From Brevibacillus parabrevis (GTDB lineage Bacteria > Bacillota > Bacilli > Brevibacillales > Brevibacillaceae), in contig NZ_RHHV01000005.1 of assembly GCF_003710905.1 (NCBI RefSeq), positions 372,001 to 436,000 on the forward strand: a stretch of 64,000 nt of DNA, written 5' to 3'. Each line of letters begins with the position of its first letter. The stretch's first letter is position 1. This document shows, piece by piece, positions 8,344-16,921 of the stretch. A model generated the notes under the pieces. It saw nothing but the letters and a program-made list of their open reading frames with translations. It had not been told where the DNA came from and did not search any database. A program made the position numbers and the translations under genes.

Positions 8344-10144
8344 GCCCAAAAAAGGACTGGCCCGGCTTATGGAACTGGCAGGCGAGAAAAAGACGCTGAT
8401 GGTTTGCTCGGCCGTTTTGTCTACCGTGAGCGTCTTTTTGCTGCTCGTCCCGTACTTGTCGATTTACTGCGTTTTGGCTGAGCTTTTGCGCCATGCGGAT
8501 GACATTGCCGCTGTCGACGCCGCGTATGTCATCACATGGGCGGTATGGGGCGTGGTTGGACTGCTCCTCGGCTATTTGTTCATGTACGTTGGCGGGATGT
8601 GCTCGCACATTGCCGCTTTTCGTATTTTGTACGGCATCCGGGTCAAGCTGGCTGATCATATCGGCTCTTTGCCGCTCGGCTACTTCAATAAAAATGCGAC
8701 GGGAAAAATTAAAAAAGTGGTGGAGCTGGACGTGGAGCGAATTGAGCTGTTTATTGCCCATCAGCTTCCCGATTTGATCAATACGGCAGTCATGCTAGTC
8801 GTGATCATCGTGGCGATGTTCTCGCTCGACGTTTGGCTGGCTCTGGCCTGCATCATCCCGATGGTGCTCGGATTTGCCGCCCAGTTTTCGATGATGGCTG
8901 GCAAAAAGGCAAAGGCGGGGCTGAAGGAGTATTTTGACGCGCTGGAATCGATCAGCACCTCTTCTGTGCAGTACGTCCGCGGGATGCCGGCGATCAAAGT
9001 ATTCGGCCAAACTGTGCATTCATTTCGCAAGTTTTATCAAGACATGCTGCATTATCGCGATTTCAGTCTGCGCTATACGGACAATTTTGAACGGGGCTAC
9101 GTCTCCTTCAAGGTCATCTTGCTGTCTCTTGCGACTTTTTTCTTTCCGGTCGGGGTGTATTTTCTCAGCAAAGACCCGGATCATGTCGCTTTCGCCGCCA
9201 CACTAATGCTGTTTCTCGTGCTGGCGCCAGGGATTTCTACGCCGATTTTCAAGCTGAACAGCTTCGCTTCGGCCATGACGACGATCGCGGAGGGAGTCAA
9301 CCGTATTGACGACATGCTGAAAGAGCAGCCGATCCCGGAACCGGACAACGGACACAAGCCGACGGGCTATGACATTGCGTTTCAACATGTCTCCTTCTCC
9401 TATAACGAGCAGGGGGGCAACGAAGTGCTGAGAGACATCAGCTTCGTGGCACAGCAAGGAAAAATTACGGCGCTGGTCGGCCCGTCCGGCTCTGGAAAAT
9501 CGACGATTGCCCAGTTGATTCCGCGGTTTTGGGATGTGCAAAAGGGGACGATTTCCGTTGGCGGGGTAGACATCCGTGCGATGAAAACTGGCGAGCTGAT
9601 GGATGCGATGTCTTTTGTATTCCAGGATACGTTCCTGTTTTCCGATACGCTGTACAACAACATTTTGGCGGGAAGGCCGTCTGCGACGCGAGAGGACGTA
9701 TACCGGGCAGCGAGGGCTGCGCAATGCCACACGTTTATCGAGCGGTTGCCAAAAGGCTACGACACGCTGATCGGCGAGGGCGGCGTGCATCTGTCGGGTG
9801 GAGAGGCGCAGCGTGTGTCGGTTGCCCGGGCGATTTTGAAAAACGCGCCGATTTTAATTCTCGATGAAGCGACGGCTTACGCTGATCCTGAGAACGAGTA
9901 CGAGATGCAGCTCGCCTTGGGGGAACTGATCAAGGGCAAGACTGTACTGATTATCGCCCATCGGTTGACGACCATCTGCGAGGCGGATCAGATCATCGTG
10001 CTGCGGGACGGAACGATCGCGGACAGAGGTACGCACAGAGAGCTTTTGGCCAGAGGCGGGCTGTACAAAAACATGTGGGTGGCCTACACGAGTTCGACGG
10101 ATTGGACAGTCGATCTCAGGCAAGAGAAGGAGGTGTTCGGCTGA
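8333..10144 (+). CDS. ABC half-transporter (fused permease/ATPase), first of a pair
   Basis: 603 residues in the exporter fold: a six-helix membrane domain (~20-325) and an ATPase domain (~345-590) with Walker A GPSGSGKS, signature LSGGEAQR and Walker B ILILDEATAYAD. It starts at a TTG overlapping the end of the ECF ATPase gene, with AAGGAG at good spacing. Together with the next gene it should form a heterodimer. Related fused pairs include YbtPQ and IrtAB (siderophore import despite exporter fold) and the SiaDE proteins beside the streptococcal ECF haem system. Direction of transport cannot be read from sequence. Confidence 0.9.
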   Translation: MKRKPKKGLARLMELAGEKKTLMVCSAVLSTVSVFLLLVPYLSIYCVLAELLRHADDIAAVDAAYVITWAVWGVVGLLLGYLFMYVGGMCSHIAAFRILYGIRVKLADHIGSLPLGYFNKNATGKIKKVVELDVERIELFIAHQLPDLINTAVMLVVIIVAMFSLDVWLALACIIPMVLGFAAQFSMMAGKKAKAGLKEYFDALESISTSSVQYVRGMPAIKVFGQTVHSFRKFYQDMLHYRDFSLRYTDNFERGYVSFKVILLSLATFFFPVGVYFLSKDPDHVAFAATLMLFLVLAPGISTPIFKLNSFASAMTTIAEGVNRIDDMLKEQPIPEPDNGHKPTGYDIAFQHVSFSYNEQGGNEVLRDISFVAQQGKITALVGPSGSGKSTIAQLIPRFWDVQKGTISVGGVDIRAMKTGELMDAMSFVFQDTFLFSDTLYNNILAGRPSATREDVYRAARAAQCHTFIERLPKGYDTLIGEGGVHLSGGEAQRVSVARAILKNAPILILDEATAYADPENEYEMQLALGELIKGKTVLIIAHRLTTICEADQIIVLRDGTIADRGTHRELLARGGLYKNMWVAYTSSTDWTVDLRQEKEVFG

Positions 10145-11883
10145 TGCGCAACATGTTGTATAACATTACGGCCGGCCACCCGGAAAAAATGGCGAAGCCG
10201 ATTATCTGGGCTGTGCTTGCCAATCTGGCGAACATGCTGCCTTTTGGCTGTCTCGCTTGGGCTGTCAGTCTCGTGTACGCCTATTACGCGGGGGAGCAGG
10301 CCGTGCTTGACACGACAGGTTTGTGGCTCGCAGCGGCTGGTATGGTTGTGTTTCTCGGCGTGGTGTATTTCTGCGAGCAGAAGGCGTATCGCGCCATTTA
10401 TCGCGGCGCCTATGAAGCGTCTGCCGCCGGACGGACGAACTTGGCCGAGCATTTGCGCAAGCTGCCGCTTGGCTTTCTCATGCGCAAGGATGCTGGCGAG
10501 CTGGGCCACACGATCATGAACGATTTTACTCAAATTGAAAATGCGAGCACTTCGGTGTTGCCGCAACTGGTCAGTGGGATACTGATTCCGTTCTTCGCGT
10601 TTTTTGGCTTGCTGTTTTGGGATTGGCGCATGGCGCTGGCGATGTTGGCCGGCTTTCCTGTCACGATCCTGATTTTGTGGGGAGTCTCCAGGCTGGAGCG
10701 AAAGCTCGGCACGAGCCATTCCCAGGCAAAAGTCACACTCGCCAACTGTCTGCAAGAATACTTGTACGGGATGAAGGTCATCAAAGCGTACAATTTGCGC
10801 ACGGACAACTTTACCCGGCTGGAGCGATCGTTTTATCGGTTCATGAAGGAAAGCATCCGCATCGAAGGGGTGCTCGGCCCGTTTTTTCTCGTGGCGATGG
10901 CGTTCATGCAGTCGGGCGTGTCGCTCGTGACGATTGTTGGCGTGTATCGCGTACTCGGCGGGGAAATGACCGTTCCTTTGTTCGCGATGTTTCTGCTCGT
11001 AGGAGCGCGTATTTTCGACCCGCTTTCCGTCGCGATCATGCGCTTGCCTTCATTCAAATACGATGCGATGGCAGGCGAGCGCATCGTCAACCTGCTTGCC
11101 CAGCCGATCATGCAAGGAGAACAGGATGCGCCGCACGGGCACGACATCTGGTTCGAGGAGGTCAGCTTCGGCTATGACGATACGCTTGTGCTCGACAAAG
11201 TTTCTGTCGAAATGAGAGAAGGCACGTTGACGGCGATTGTCGGGCCATCCGGCAGCGGGAAAAGTACCATGCTGCGGCTGGCGGCGCGGTTTTACGACCC
11301 GCTCGGCGGACGAGTGTTGTTTGGCGGCAAAGATGAGCGCGAGCTGGACCCGGAGAAGCTGTTGAAAAAAATCTCCATGGTTTTTCAGGATGTATATTTG
11401 TTTCAGGACACGATCCGCAACAATATACGTTATGGCCGAGAAGATGCGACGCAAGAGGAGATTGAGGCAGCCGCCAAGGAAGCGTGCTGTCACGATTTCA
11501 TCATGAAGCTGCCGGACGGCTACGACACGATGGTCGGAGAGGGCGGTTCTACCCTGTCTGGCGGGGAGAAGCAGCGCATCTCGATTGCGCGGGCGATTTT
11601 GAAAAATGCGCCTGTGCTGTTGCTGGACGAAGCGACTTCTTCTCTCGATCCGGAAAATGAAGCGGTCATGCAGCAGGCGATCGGCCGTCTGGTCAAAGGG
11701 CGCACGGTCATCATGATCGCTCATCGGCTGAAAACAGTCGTGAATGCGGACAATATCATCGTGCTGGAAGAGGGGAAAGTCGTGGAGCAGGGGCGTCACC
11801 AGGAGCTGCTGGAAAAAGGCGGGCTTTACGCGCGGCTGTGGGAGCTGCAGCAAAGAACAAGCGGCTGGAGAATTACTGCGTAG
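10144..11883 (+). CDS. ABC half-transporter (fused permease/ATPase), second of a pair
   Basis: 579 residues with a six-helix membrane domain and a C-terminal ATPase domain: Walker A GPSGSGKS, signature LSGGEKQR, Walker B VLLLDEATSSLD. The ATG at 10144 shares one base with the previous stop (TGATG) and has AAGGAGGTG upstream. All five cassette genes are thus overlapping and surely one operon. The last 34 bp of the gene recur as a direct repeat just downstream (11915-11949). The protein is probably the partner of the preceding half-transporter. Confidence 0.9.
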   Translation: MRNMLYNITAGHPEKMAKPIIWAVLANLANMLPFGCLAWAVSLVYAYYAGEQAVLDTTGLWLAAAGMVVFLGVVYFCEQKAYRAIYRGAYEASAAGRTNLAEHLRKLPLGFLMRKDAGELGHTIMNDFTQIENASTSVLPQLVSGILIPFFAFFGLLFWDWRMALAMLAGFPVTILILWGVSRLERKLGTSHSQAKVTLANCLQEYLYGMKVIKAYNLRTDNFTRLERSFYRFMKESIRIEGVLGPFFLVAMAFMQSGVSLVTIVGVYRVLGGEMTVPLFAMFLLVGARIFDPLSVAIMRLPSFKYDAMAGERIVNLLAQPIMQGEQDAPHGHDIWFEEVSFGYDDTLVLDKVSVEMREGTLTAIVGPSGSGKSTMLRLAARFYDPLGGRVLFGGKDERELDPEKLLKKISMVFQDVYLFQDTIRNNIRYGREDATQEEIEAAAKEACCHDFIMKLPDGYDTMVGEGGSTLSGGEKQRISIARAILKNAPVLLLDEATSSLDPENEAVMQQAIGRLVKGRTVIMIAHRLKTVVNADNIIVLEEGKVVEQGRHQELLEKGGLYARLWELQQRTSGWRITA

Positions 11884-11949
11884 CACGCGAAGGAATGGGC
11901 TGTTGGATGGGCAACAAAGAACGAAGCGATTGGAGAGTTACTGCGTAGC
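11851..11949 (+). repeat. Direct repeat of the ABC gene 3' end
   Basis: Positions 11851-11884 (last codons, stop and a few bases) recur at 11915-11949 with about five differences, including the same ACTGCGTAGC end. The second copy is not part of a gene. Confidence 0.85.
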
Positions 11950-12521
11950 TGAAAAGGAACGAGCTAAGGAAGCCAATCGCTGGGCGAGCACCAGTTATTG
12001 ACAGTCAAAAGCAGCGCATGATAAGCTGTAGGCACTTGAATGGAACGGAGGGTTACGTGTGGCAAATTAATTTTTCGATTGGATTCCTGGCACAATGATT
12101 TTGAATAGCACAAAAAGGCTATGTTGTGTGCATACGGTAATCGAAAAATGGTTTGCCATTCAGGTAACCTGTTTGCAGGGCGCAAGTGCGTAAGCGTGTG
12201 AAAACGCGTGAAAAGCAGGTGAATGCGGCACTTGTTTGCCCTGGAAAACAACAAACAATGGAAAAGAGAACGGAACGGCCATTTTCTCGTGGCTGTTGTC
12301 ATCGTGCGCGGAAAGCAGGGTGTTTTTTGCGCGGTTCTTTTTCTTTGTATGTTTCGATTACACAAGCACAGGCAACCAGCCTGTGTTTTTTTGTTGGCAA
12401 AATGTGATGAGCGAAGCGAAACAACTGTGCAGGCTTGGCAGAGGCGGCGAGCCATACTGACTGGCTCTCGTAGCAGCCAAGCGAGCTAATGATAACACGG
12501 ACTTTGAAGGGAGATGTACGA
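11950..12521. other. Long intergenic region with one hairpin and no convincing gene
   Basis: About 570 bp between the transporter cassette and the hydrolase gene. Short frames occur on both strands but none has a ribosome site with protein-like composition. The only clear element is the terminator at 12367-12392. An untranslated RNA ending there is possible but no promoter is convincing. Confidence 0.5.
12367..12392 (+). terminator. Rho-independent terminator
   Basis: CACAGGC-AACCA-GCCTGTG followed by seven T residues: a perfect 7-bp stem with U-tract, but no recognisable gene lies directly upstream (the nearest ends at 11883). Confidence 0.85.
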
Positions 12522-13361
12522 ATGACTGAACAAATGGTGAAGGTGAAGAACGCGGAGATTTGCACGGAGAGCTTTGGGAACCCCGCTGATCCGGCTATTT
12601 TGCTGATTATGGGCGCTCAGGCGTCACTGGTTTGGTGGGAGGAAGAGTTTTGCCAGCGGCTGGCGGATGCAGGACGGTTTGTCATTCGCTACGACAATCG
12701 CGATGTCGGGCGCTCCACGACTTTTGAGCTTGGCAATCCGGGGTATACGTTCGAGGACATGGCGGACGATGCGATCTGCATCCTGGACGCTTACAAAATC
12801 GAGCGGGCGCACATCGTCGGCATGTCGATGGGAGGGATTATTACCCAGATGATCGCTTTGCGAAACCCGGAGAGGGTGCAGGCGATCAGTTTGCTGGCAA
12901 CGTCTAATTTCGCTCCTGATTTGCCGCCGATGGAAGACAAGGTGATGCAATTTTTCAGCAATGCGCAAGAGGTCGACTGGGCGAATGAGCAGGCGGTGAT
13001 TGCGTTTTGCATTGCAAGGTGCGAAGTGCTCGTCGGCTCCAAGTATCCGCTGGATGAGAAGCGCACGCGAGAGCTGGCAGCGGCGGAATTTAAAAGAAGC
13101 CGCAAGATGGCAAACATCAACAATCATGCCCTGATCACAGGCTGCGAAGCTTATTTGGCCCGGACGGAAGAAATCGCGGTGCCTACTTTGGTCATTCATG
13201 GCACAGAGGACCCGATCATTCCGTATCCGCATGGAGTGGCGCTTGCTCGGGCGATTCCCGGAGCTGAGCTGCTGACGCTGGAAGGGACAGGGCACGAGCT
13301 GCCGTATGGCGATTGGGCTGCCGTCCTTGGCGGAATTTTGCAGCATTCCAGAAAGGGGTAA
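12522..13361 (+). CDS. Alpha/beta-fold hydrolase
   Basis: 279 residues. The nucleophile elbow GMSMGG (around residue 95), the acid motif HGTEDPIIP (around 230) and the histidine motif GTGHELP near the C-terminus give an intact Ser-Asp-His triad of the alpha/beta hydrolase family. The ATG at 12522 has AAGGGAG 8 nt upstream; an earlier in-frame ATG at 12489 lacks a site. Substrate is unknown; related proteins include esterases, haloperoxidase-like enzymes and aclacinomycin methylesterase-like proteins. It converges with the HxlR gene. Confidence 0.88.
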   Translation: MTEQMVKVKNAEICTESFGNPADPAILLIMGAQASLVWWEEEFCQRLADAGRFVIRYDNRDVGRSTTFELGNPGYTFEDMADDAICILDAYKIERAHIVGMSMGGIITQMIALRNPERVQAISLLATSNFAPDLPPMEDKVMQFFSNAQEVDWANEQAVIAFCIARCEVLVGSKYPLDEKRTRELAAAEFKRSRKMANINNHALITGCEAYLARTEEIAVPTLVIHGTEDPIIPYPHGVALARAIPGAELLTLEGTGHELPYGDWAAVLGGILQHSRKG

Positions 13362-13385
13362 AGGTAGCAGCGAGAGCGCCCTGCG

Positions 13386-13745
13386 TCACTTTTCTTCTGT
13401 TTCGTCGCAGAGCAGACGCTCCATTTGCCCGTGATCGACGTGCGCAATTCCCCAGTCGCAAATCATTTCCAAAAGCGGGATGAGCGAGAGTCCTTTTGCA
13501 GTCAGCGCGTATTCGACGCGCGGCGGAACTTCGGGGTAGACGGTTCGAATTACCAGGCCGTCTTCTTCCAGCTCTCTTAATTGATTGGTCAATGTTTTGT
13601 GCGAAATATCCCGGATGTAGCGGTGCAGCTCCCCGAAGCGTCTGGGAGAGTTTTCATACAGCTCGTAAAGAATCATGACTTTCCACTTACCCTGGATGAT
13701 TTGCAGGGTGGCGTCAAATTCGTTCAGGTACTTTTTCTTCGTCAT
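13386..13745 (-). CDS. HxlR-family transcriptional regulator
   Basis: 119 residues, the usual length. The whole protein is the HxlR/MarR-like winged helix, with family hallmarks IIQGKWKVMILYELYENSPRRFGELHRYI and SHKTLTNQLRELEEDGLVIRTVYPEVPPRVEY read in two parts. Family members often respond to aldehydes or redox stress and control a divergent enzyme gene. It is divergent from the SDR gene at 13872 with 126 bp between them, so regulation of that gene is likely. AAAGGAC precedes the ATG. Confidence 0.92.
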   Translation of the reverse strand: MTKKKYLNEFDATLQIIQGKWKVMILYELYENSPRRFGELHRYIRDISHKTLTNQLRELEEDGLVIRTVYPEVPPRVEYALTAKGLSLIPLLEMICDWGIAHVDHGQMERLLCDETEEK

Positions 13746-13871
13746 GGCTGCGTCCTTTCTTACCTCAAGGTTACTAGCTCACTTCAAAGTGCTTACTAGC
13801 GAAGCGCGGGCATTCCTTTTATACTCACTTTACCATGAAACACGAAGCGATAGGGAGAGAGGGAGACAGGA

Positions 13872-14594
13872 ATGAAAACGGGATTTGTAGCAGTAACCGG
13901 GGCTTCTTCCGGGATCGGCAAAGCGACCGCTGCTTTGTTTATTGAAAAAGGATTCAACGTGCTTTTGATCGCGAGACGGGTGGAGCGGCTGGAGGAATTT
14001 CAGGGAGCCAATATCATCAAGGCGCAGGTTGACGTGACTGACGAGCCAGCGTTGAAGCAGGCGATTGCCGATGCAGAGGCACGATTTGGTCCGGTAGAGG
14101 CGATCGTCAACAATGCAGGACGGATGCTCCTGGGCGATATCAGTTCCCAGGACAGCAGTGAATGGAAGGACATGTACGCGGTCAATGTCATTGGCGTGTT
14201 GAACGGCATGCAGGCCGTGCTTCCATCCATGATCGAGCGCAAGACAGGAACGATCATCAACATCAGCTCGATTGCGGGCAAAAAAACGTTCGCGGACCAT
14301 GCGGCTTACGTTGGCACGAAGTTCGCCGTTCATTCCATCAGCGAAAACGTGCGGGAAGAAGTAGCGAAGCACAACGTCCGCGTCATGACGATCGCCCCCG
14401 GCGTTGTCGAGACGGAACTGTTGAGCTACACGACCGATGAGACGATCAAGGAGAATTACACCGATTGGAAACAGTCGATTGAAGGCGGCCTCGATCCAAG
14501 AACAGTAGCGGAGACGATCTACTTCGCCTTCAGCCAGCCGCAAAGTGTCAACATCCGAGAAATAGCGCTGGCGCCGACGAGGCAGCAAGGTTAA
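13872..14594 (+). CDS. Short-chain dehydrogenase/reductase
   Basis: 240 residues. All classical SDR motifs are present: cofactor loop TGASSGIGK (residues 9-17), NNAG near 85, catalytic Ser in NISSIAGK near 135, and YVGTK near 150. An NADP preference is suggested by the basic ARRVER after the second strand. Related to oxidoreductases annotated as serine 3-dehydrogenase or YdfG-like, but substrate cannot be set. Preceded by a GGGAGA-type site; terminator follows at 14604. Confidence 0.92.
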   Translation: MKTGFVAVTGASSGIGKATAALFIEKGFNVLLIARRVERLEEFQGANIIKAQVDVTDEPALKQAIADAEARFGPVEAIVNNAGRMLLGDISSQDSSEWKDMYAVNVIGVLNGMQAVLPSMIERKTGTIINISSIAGKKTFADHAAYVGTKFAVHSISENVREEVAKHNVRVMTIAPGVVETELLSYTTDETIKENYTDWKQSIEGGLDPRTVAETIYFAFSQPQSVNIREIALAPTRQQG

Positions 14595-14603
14595 TAGAGT
14601 GCG

Positions 14604-14638
14604 GAACCCCCAGATGGTTGACTGGGGGTTCTTTTTTT
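14604..14638 (+). terminator. Rho-independent terminator after the SDR gene
   Basis: GAACCCCCAG / CTGGGGGTTC 10-bp perfect stem with an 8-nt loop and seven T residues. Confidence 0.95.
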
Positions 14639-14736
14639 GGATCAAAAGTCCTGGGAGTATGGTACAATATTTGGTAATTTGCATGATTGTTGAGTGTAGC
14701 GGGATGGAAAATGGAAAAAAGAGTATGGAGGGGAGC

Positions 14737-15705
14737 ATGGGAGGGACGCGGTTTTGGGAGTTTTATTTGGTGCGCTACTTGCTGGGCACGATTTTTGGGA
14801 TTGTGATTTTGTTTTATTTGGTGATTAATTATGATGGGCTGATAACGAAAGCTTTTTATCCCAAATCAGATTTTCTATGTGCAGAGTGCGATGTTGCTGG
14901 CTGTCAAAGTATAAAAGATGATGTGAAAAGCTTGTTGTTTAGTACGACTTATGGTCTGGGCGTTGATGATGCGAACAGTCTTTTAAAAACCATAGGGAGT
15001 AATCATTTGATTGATGCGAAAAATGAAAACATAGAGATAACAGAGACAGGTTTTCCCATCTTGGCTGCGATTATTTTGGCAGTCTCCGGATTTTTGTATA
15101 TGTATTTTTCCAGTATGCTGATTTTGATTTTGCATGGAATTAGGTCATTAATATTTTTTTATCCTCCAAAATCATGGACAAAATACGTAGGAATAGTATT
15201 TTTTGTAGGTTTCTTGTCGTACATTTCTTGGATATTTACTCCTATGTTAATGGACGGGAAATACGCGGATCATTGGAGAAATAACAAGCACCTCATTGCA
15301 ATAAGTATCATTGTAGGATTAATTCTCTTACTATTATTTAGTTCTCGTCTCATTCAGGAGTTTTATGAGAAATTAAGCAAATTCAGAACGAATAATGAGG
15401 ATATAGCAAGAAAATCAAGCGTTCTTAAAATGAGAGTAACGACGGGCGAAACACACCTAAATAAAGAAAGCTTATCTGAGGAACAGAAGGATGATCAAAT
15501 TAAAGATTATATAGAGTCGTACAAACATTTGAGAGAGCATGGCAATGCATTCGGAATCATTGTGTGCGAAATAGTATTCGCATTCTGGTTGTATATTTGG
15601 GACTTTGAATTTTGGTCTGTTCTTTATTGGTGCATTCTGGGCTTTATGGCGTGGTTTTTAGGTTCCTATTTAGAAATCAGAGGAGTATCCACTAAAAATA
15701 AGTAG
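14737..15705 (+). CDS. Membrane protein of unknown function, AT-rich
   Basis: 322 residues with about six or seven predicted membrane helices: one near residues 8-32, a pair around 105-145, one near 155-175, one near 200-220, and a C-terminal pair around 270-315, with a charged loop between. No family is recognised. Starts further upstream fall inside or close to the SDR terminator; ATG 14737 is chosen for GGAGGGG just before it. Codons are markedly AT-rich (AAA, ATA, TTA) compared with neighbours, a sign of recent acquisition. It stands alone, bounded by terminators on both sides. Confidence 0.7.
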   Translation: MGGTRFWEFYLVRYLLGTIFGIVILFYLVINYDGLITKAFYPKSDFLCAECDVAGCQSIKDDVKSLLFSTTYGLGVDDANSLLKTIGSNHLIDAKNENIEITETGFPILAAIILAVSGFLYMYFSSMLILILHGIRSLIFFYPPKSWTKYVGIVFFVGFLSYISWIFTPMLMDGKYADHWRNNKHLIAISIIVGLILLLLFSSRLIQEFYEKLSKFRTNNEDIARKSSVLKMRVTTGETHLNKESLSEEQKDDQIKDYIESYKHLREHGNAFGIIVCEIVFAFWLYIWDFEFWSVLYWCILGFMAWFLGSYLEIRGVSTKNK

Positions 15706-15729
15706 GACAAAAAGTAGGCGATAAAAGAA

Positions 15730-15770
15730 GACAGTCCTAAGTCAAATTTGACTGCGGACTGTCCTTTTTT
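15730..15770. terminator. Bidirectional terminator between converging genes
   Basis: GACAGTCC pairs with GGACTGTC, and an inner palindrome (GTCAAATTTGAC) stacks inside the loop; a T run follows on the plus side and an A-rich stretch precedes it. Confidence 0.8.
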
Positions 15771-15781
15771 GTTTGGAAAAA

Positions 15782-16519
15782 CTAAGGCAAAATCGCAAAC
15801 GAACGCACCGGGAATCCGGACGCTTTTTCCGGTTTGGGGGTAATGTTGACGATGACGGCGCCTTTGGCTGGCAGCTTGTCCAGGTTTTTCAGCAGCTCGA
15901 CCTGGTATGTATCTTGTGCCAGCACGTAATACTCGCCAAGCAGCGCGCCGTTTTTCTGGAAGTCCACGCTGGCGTCGGTGTCGAATGTTTCGTGGCCGAC
16001 GGCTTTGATTTGCCGTTCTTCAAACAAGAACTTCAAGGCGTCCAGGCCCCAGCCGGGAGCGTGGTTGTTGCCATCTGCATCTTTGTTGTTGAACGCCGCC
16101 ACATCGGGCCAGCGCTTGCTCCAGTCCGTGCGCAGGGCGACGAAGCTGCCGCTCTCGATTTTGCCGTGCTCGGCTTCGAATTGCAAAATATCTTCTATCG
16201 TCAGGCTGTAGTCGTTGTTTGCTTCGGCTTCCTTCGATTTGTCGATGACGACGAGGGGCAACACGAGTTCCTTCAAGTCCAGCTCGTCCAGGTACCGCTT
16301 GTCGCGCACAAAGTGGATCGGCGCATCCAGGTGCGTGCCGTACTGTCCGGCAAAAGTGAAGCTTTGCGAGAAAAAGCCGTCGTCATGCGTAAACAGCGTT
16401 TTGAACTCGGCTGATTCAAAGGCAGAAAAATGCGGTGATTCCGGGCCGAATGTATGAGTCAAGTCTACCCATTCTTTCTCTTTCAGCAGTTGGATTGCTT
16501 GGATCAAGTCGTTTGCCAT
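15782..16519 (-). CDS. Cyclase-family metal-dependent hydrolase (kynurenine formamidase-like)
   Basis: 245 residues. The metal-binding motif of the cyclase/KynB family is present as GTHLDAPIHF (around residue 60), preceded by DLTHTFGPE near the N-terminus. Known members hydrolyse N-formylkynurenine or isatin; the family is diverse and no tryptophan-degradation genes are nearby, so the substrate is open. GAGGTGGG precedes the ATG. A small open frame (16504-16638) overlaps its start on the same strand and may be co-translated. Confidence 0.88.
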   Translation of the reverse strand: MANDLIQAIQLLKEKEWVDLTHTFGPESPHFSAFESAEFKTLFTHDDGFFSQSFTFAGQYGTHLDAPIHFVRDKRYLDELDLKELVLPLVVIDKSKEAEANNDYSLTIEDILQFEAEHGKIESGSFVALRTDWSKRWPDVAAFNNKDADGNNHAPGWGLDALKFLFEERQIKAVGHETFDTDASVDFQKNGALLGEYYVLAQDTYQVELLKNLDKLPAKGAVIVNITPKPEKASGFPVRSFAILP

Positions 16520-16638
16520 GCGCCCACCTCATCAACGTTTTTGGAATTTTCGCCCGAATCCTTCGGCAACAAGTCCTTGTCTGCCAAGACGAATCTTGCC
16601 AGGCGCCAGGGCGTCCAGAGGTTGTCCGGTTTTTGCAT
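16504..16638 (-). CDS. Possible 44-residue protein overlapping the cyclase start
   Basis: ATG at 16638 opens a 44-codon frame that stops 16 nt inside the cyclase gene. Third codon positions are about 70 percent G or C, like real genes nearby. The ribosome site (GCAGGCAG) is weak. A TTGACA/TAAAGT promoter pair with 17-bp spacing (16706-16678) lies upstream in the right orientation. The sequence (MQKPDNLWTPWRLARFVLAD) is not recognised. It may be a coupled leader or chance. Confidence 0.35.
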   Translation of the reverse strand: MQKPDNLWTPWRLARFVLADKDLLPKDSGENSKNVDEVGAWQTT

Positions 16639-16664
16639 GTCTGCCTGCAACTTGTTGGAAGGAT

Positions 16665-16706
16665 TTGTTATACCATTACTTTATGCGTTATAATTCCGAG
16701 TGTCAA
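16665..16706. promoter_or_regulatory. Overlapping divergent promoters
   Basis: Plus strand: TTGTTA (16665) and TATAAT (16689-16694) with 18-bp spacing. Minus strand: TTGACA (16706-16701) and TAAAGT (16683-16678) with 17-bp spacing, facing the cyclase unit. A further TATAAT lies at 16884-16889, 33 bp before the esterase start. The rest of the 16640-16920 interval shows no gene. Confidence 0.5.
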
Positions 16707-16921
16707 TAAGGGAATTAACGAGACGAATAAATCGACAGGGGAGAGTGGCGACGATAGAGGTGGGGGCGTGAGCGAGGGATTTTTGGGCGCGAAGGTTGGC
16801 GGGCAAGCTCAGGCAAGCGGTTTTTGGCGTTTTGTCCATCTCCGATCTGGATTTAGTACATGGCAACTCGCTGCCCTACTCCTTATAATTTGATAGGAAT
16901 GAGTGGGAGAGAGGTGCAAAA

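Noticed and set aside
12186..12407. 73-codon plus-strand frame in the 11.9-12.5 kb spacer
   Set aside because: It runs through the terminator hairpin at 12367, has Arg/Cys-rich composition and no ribosome site.
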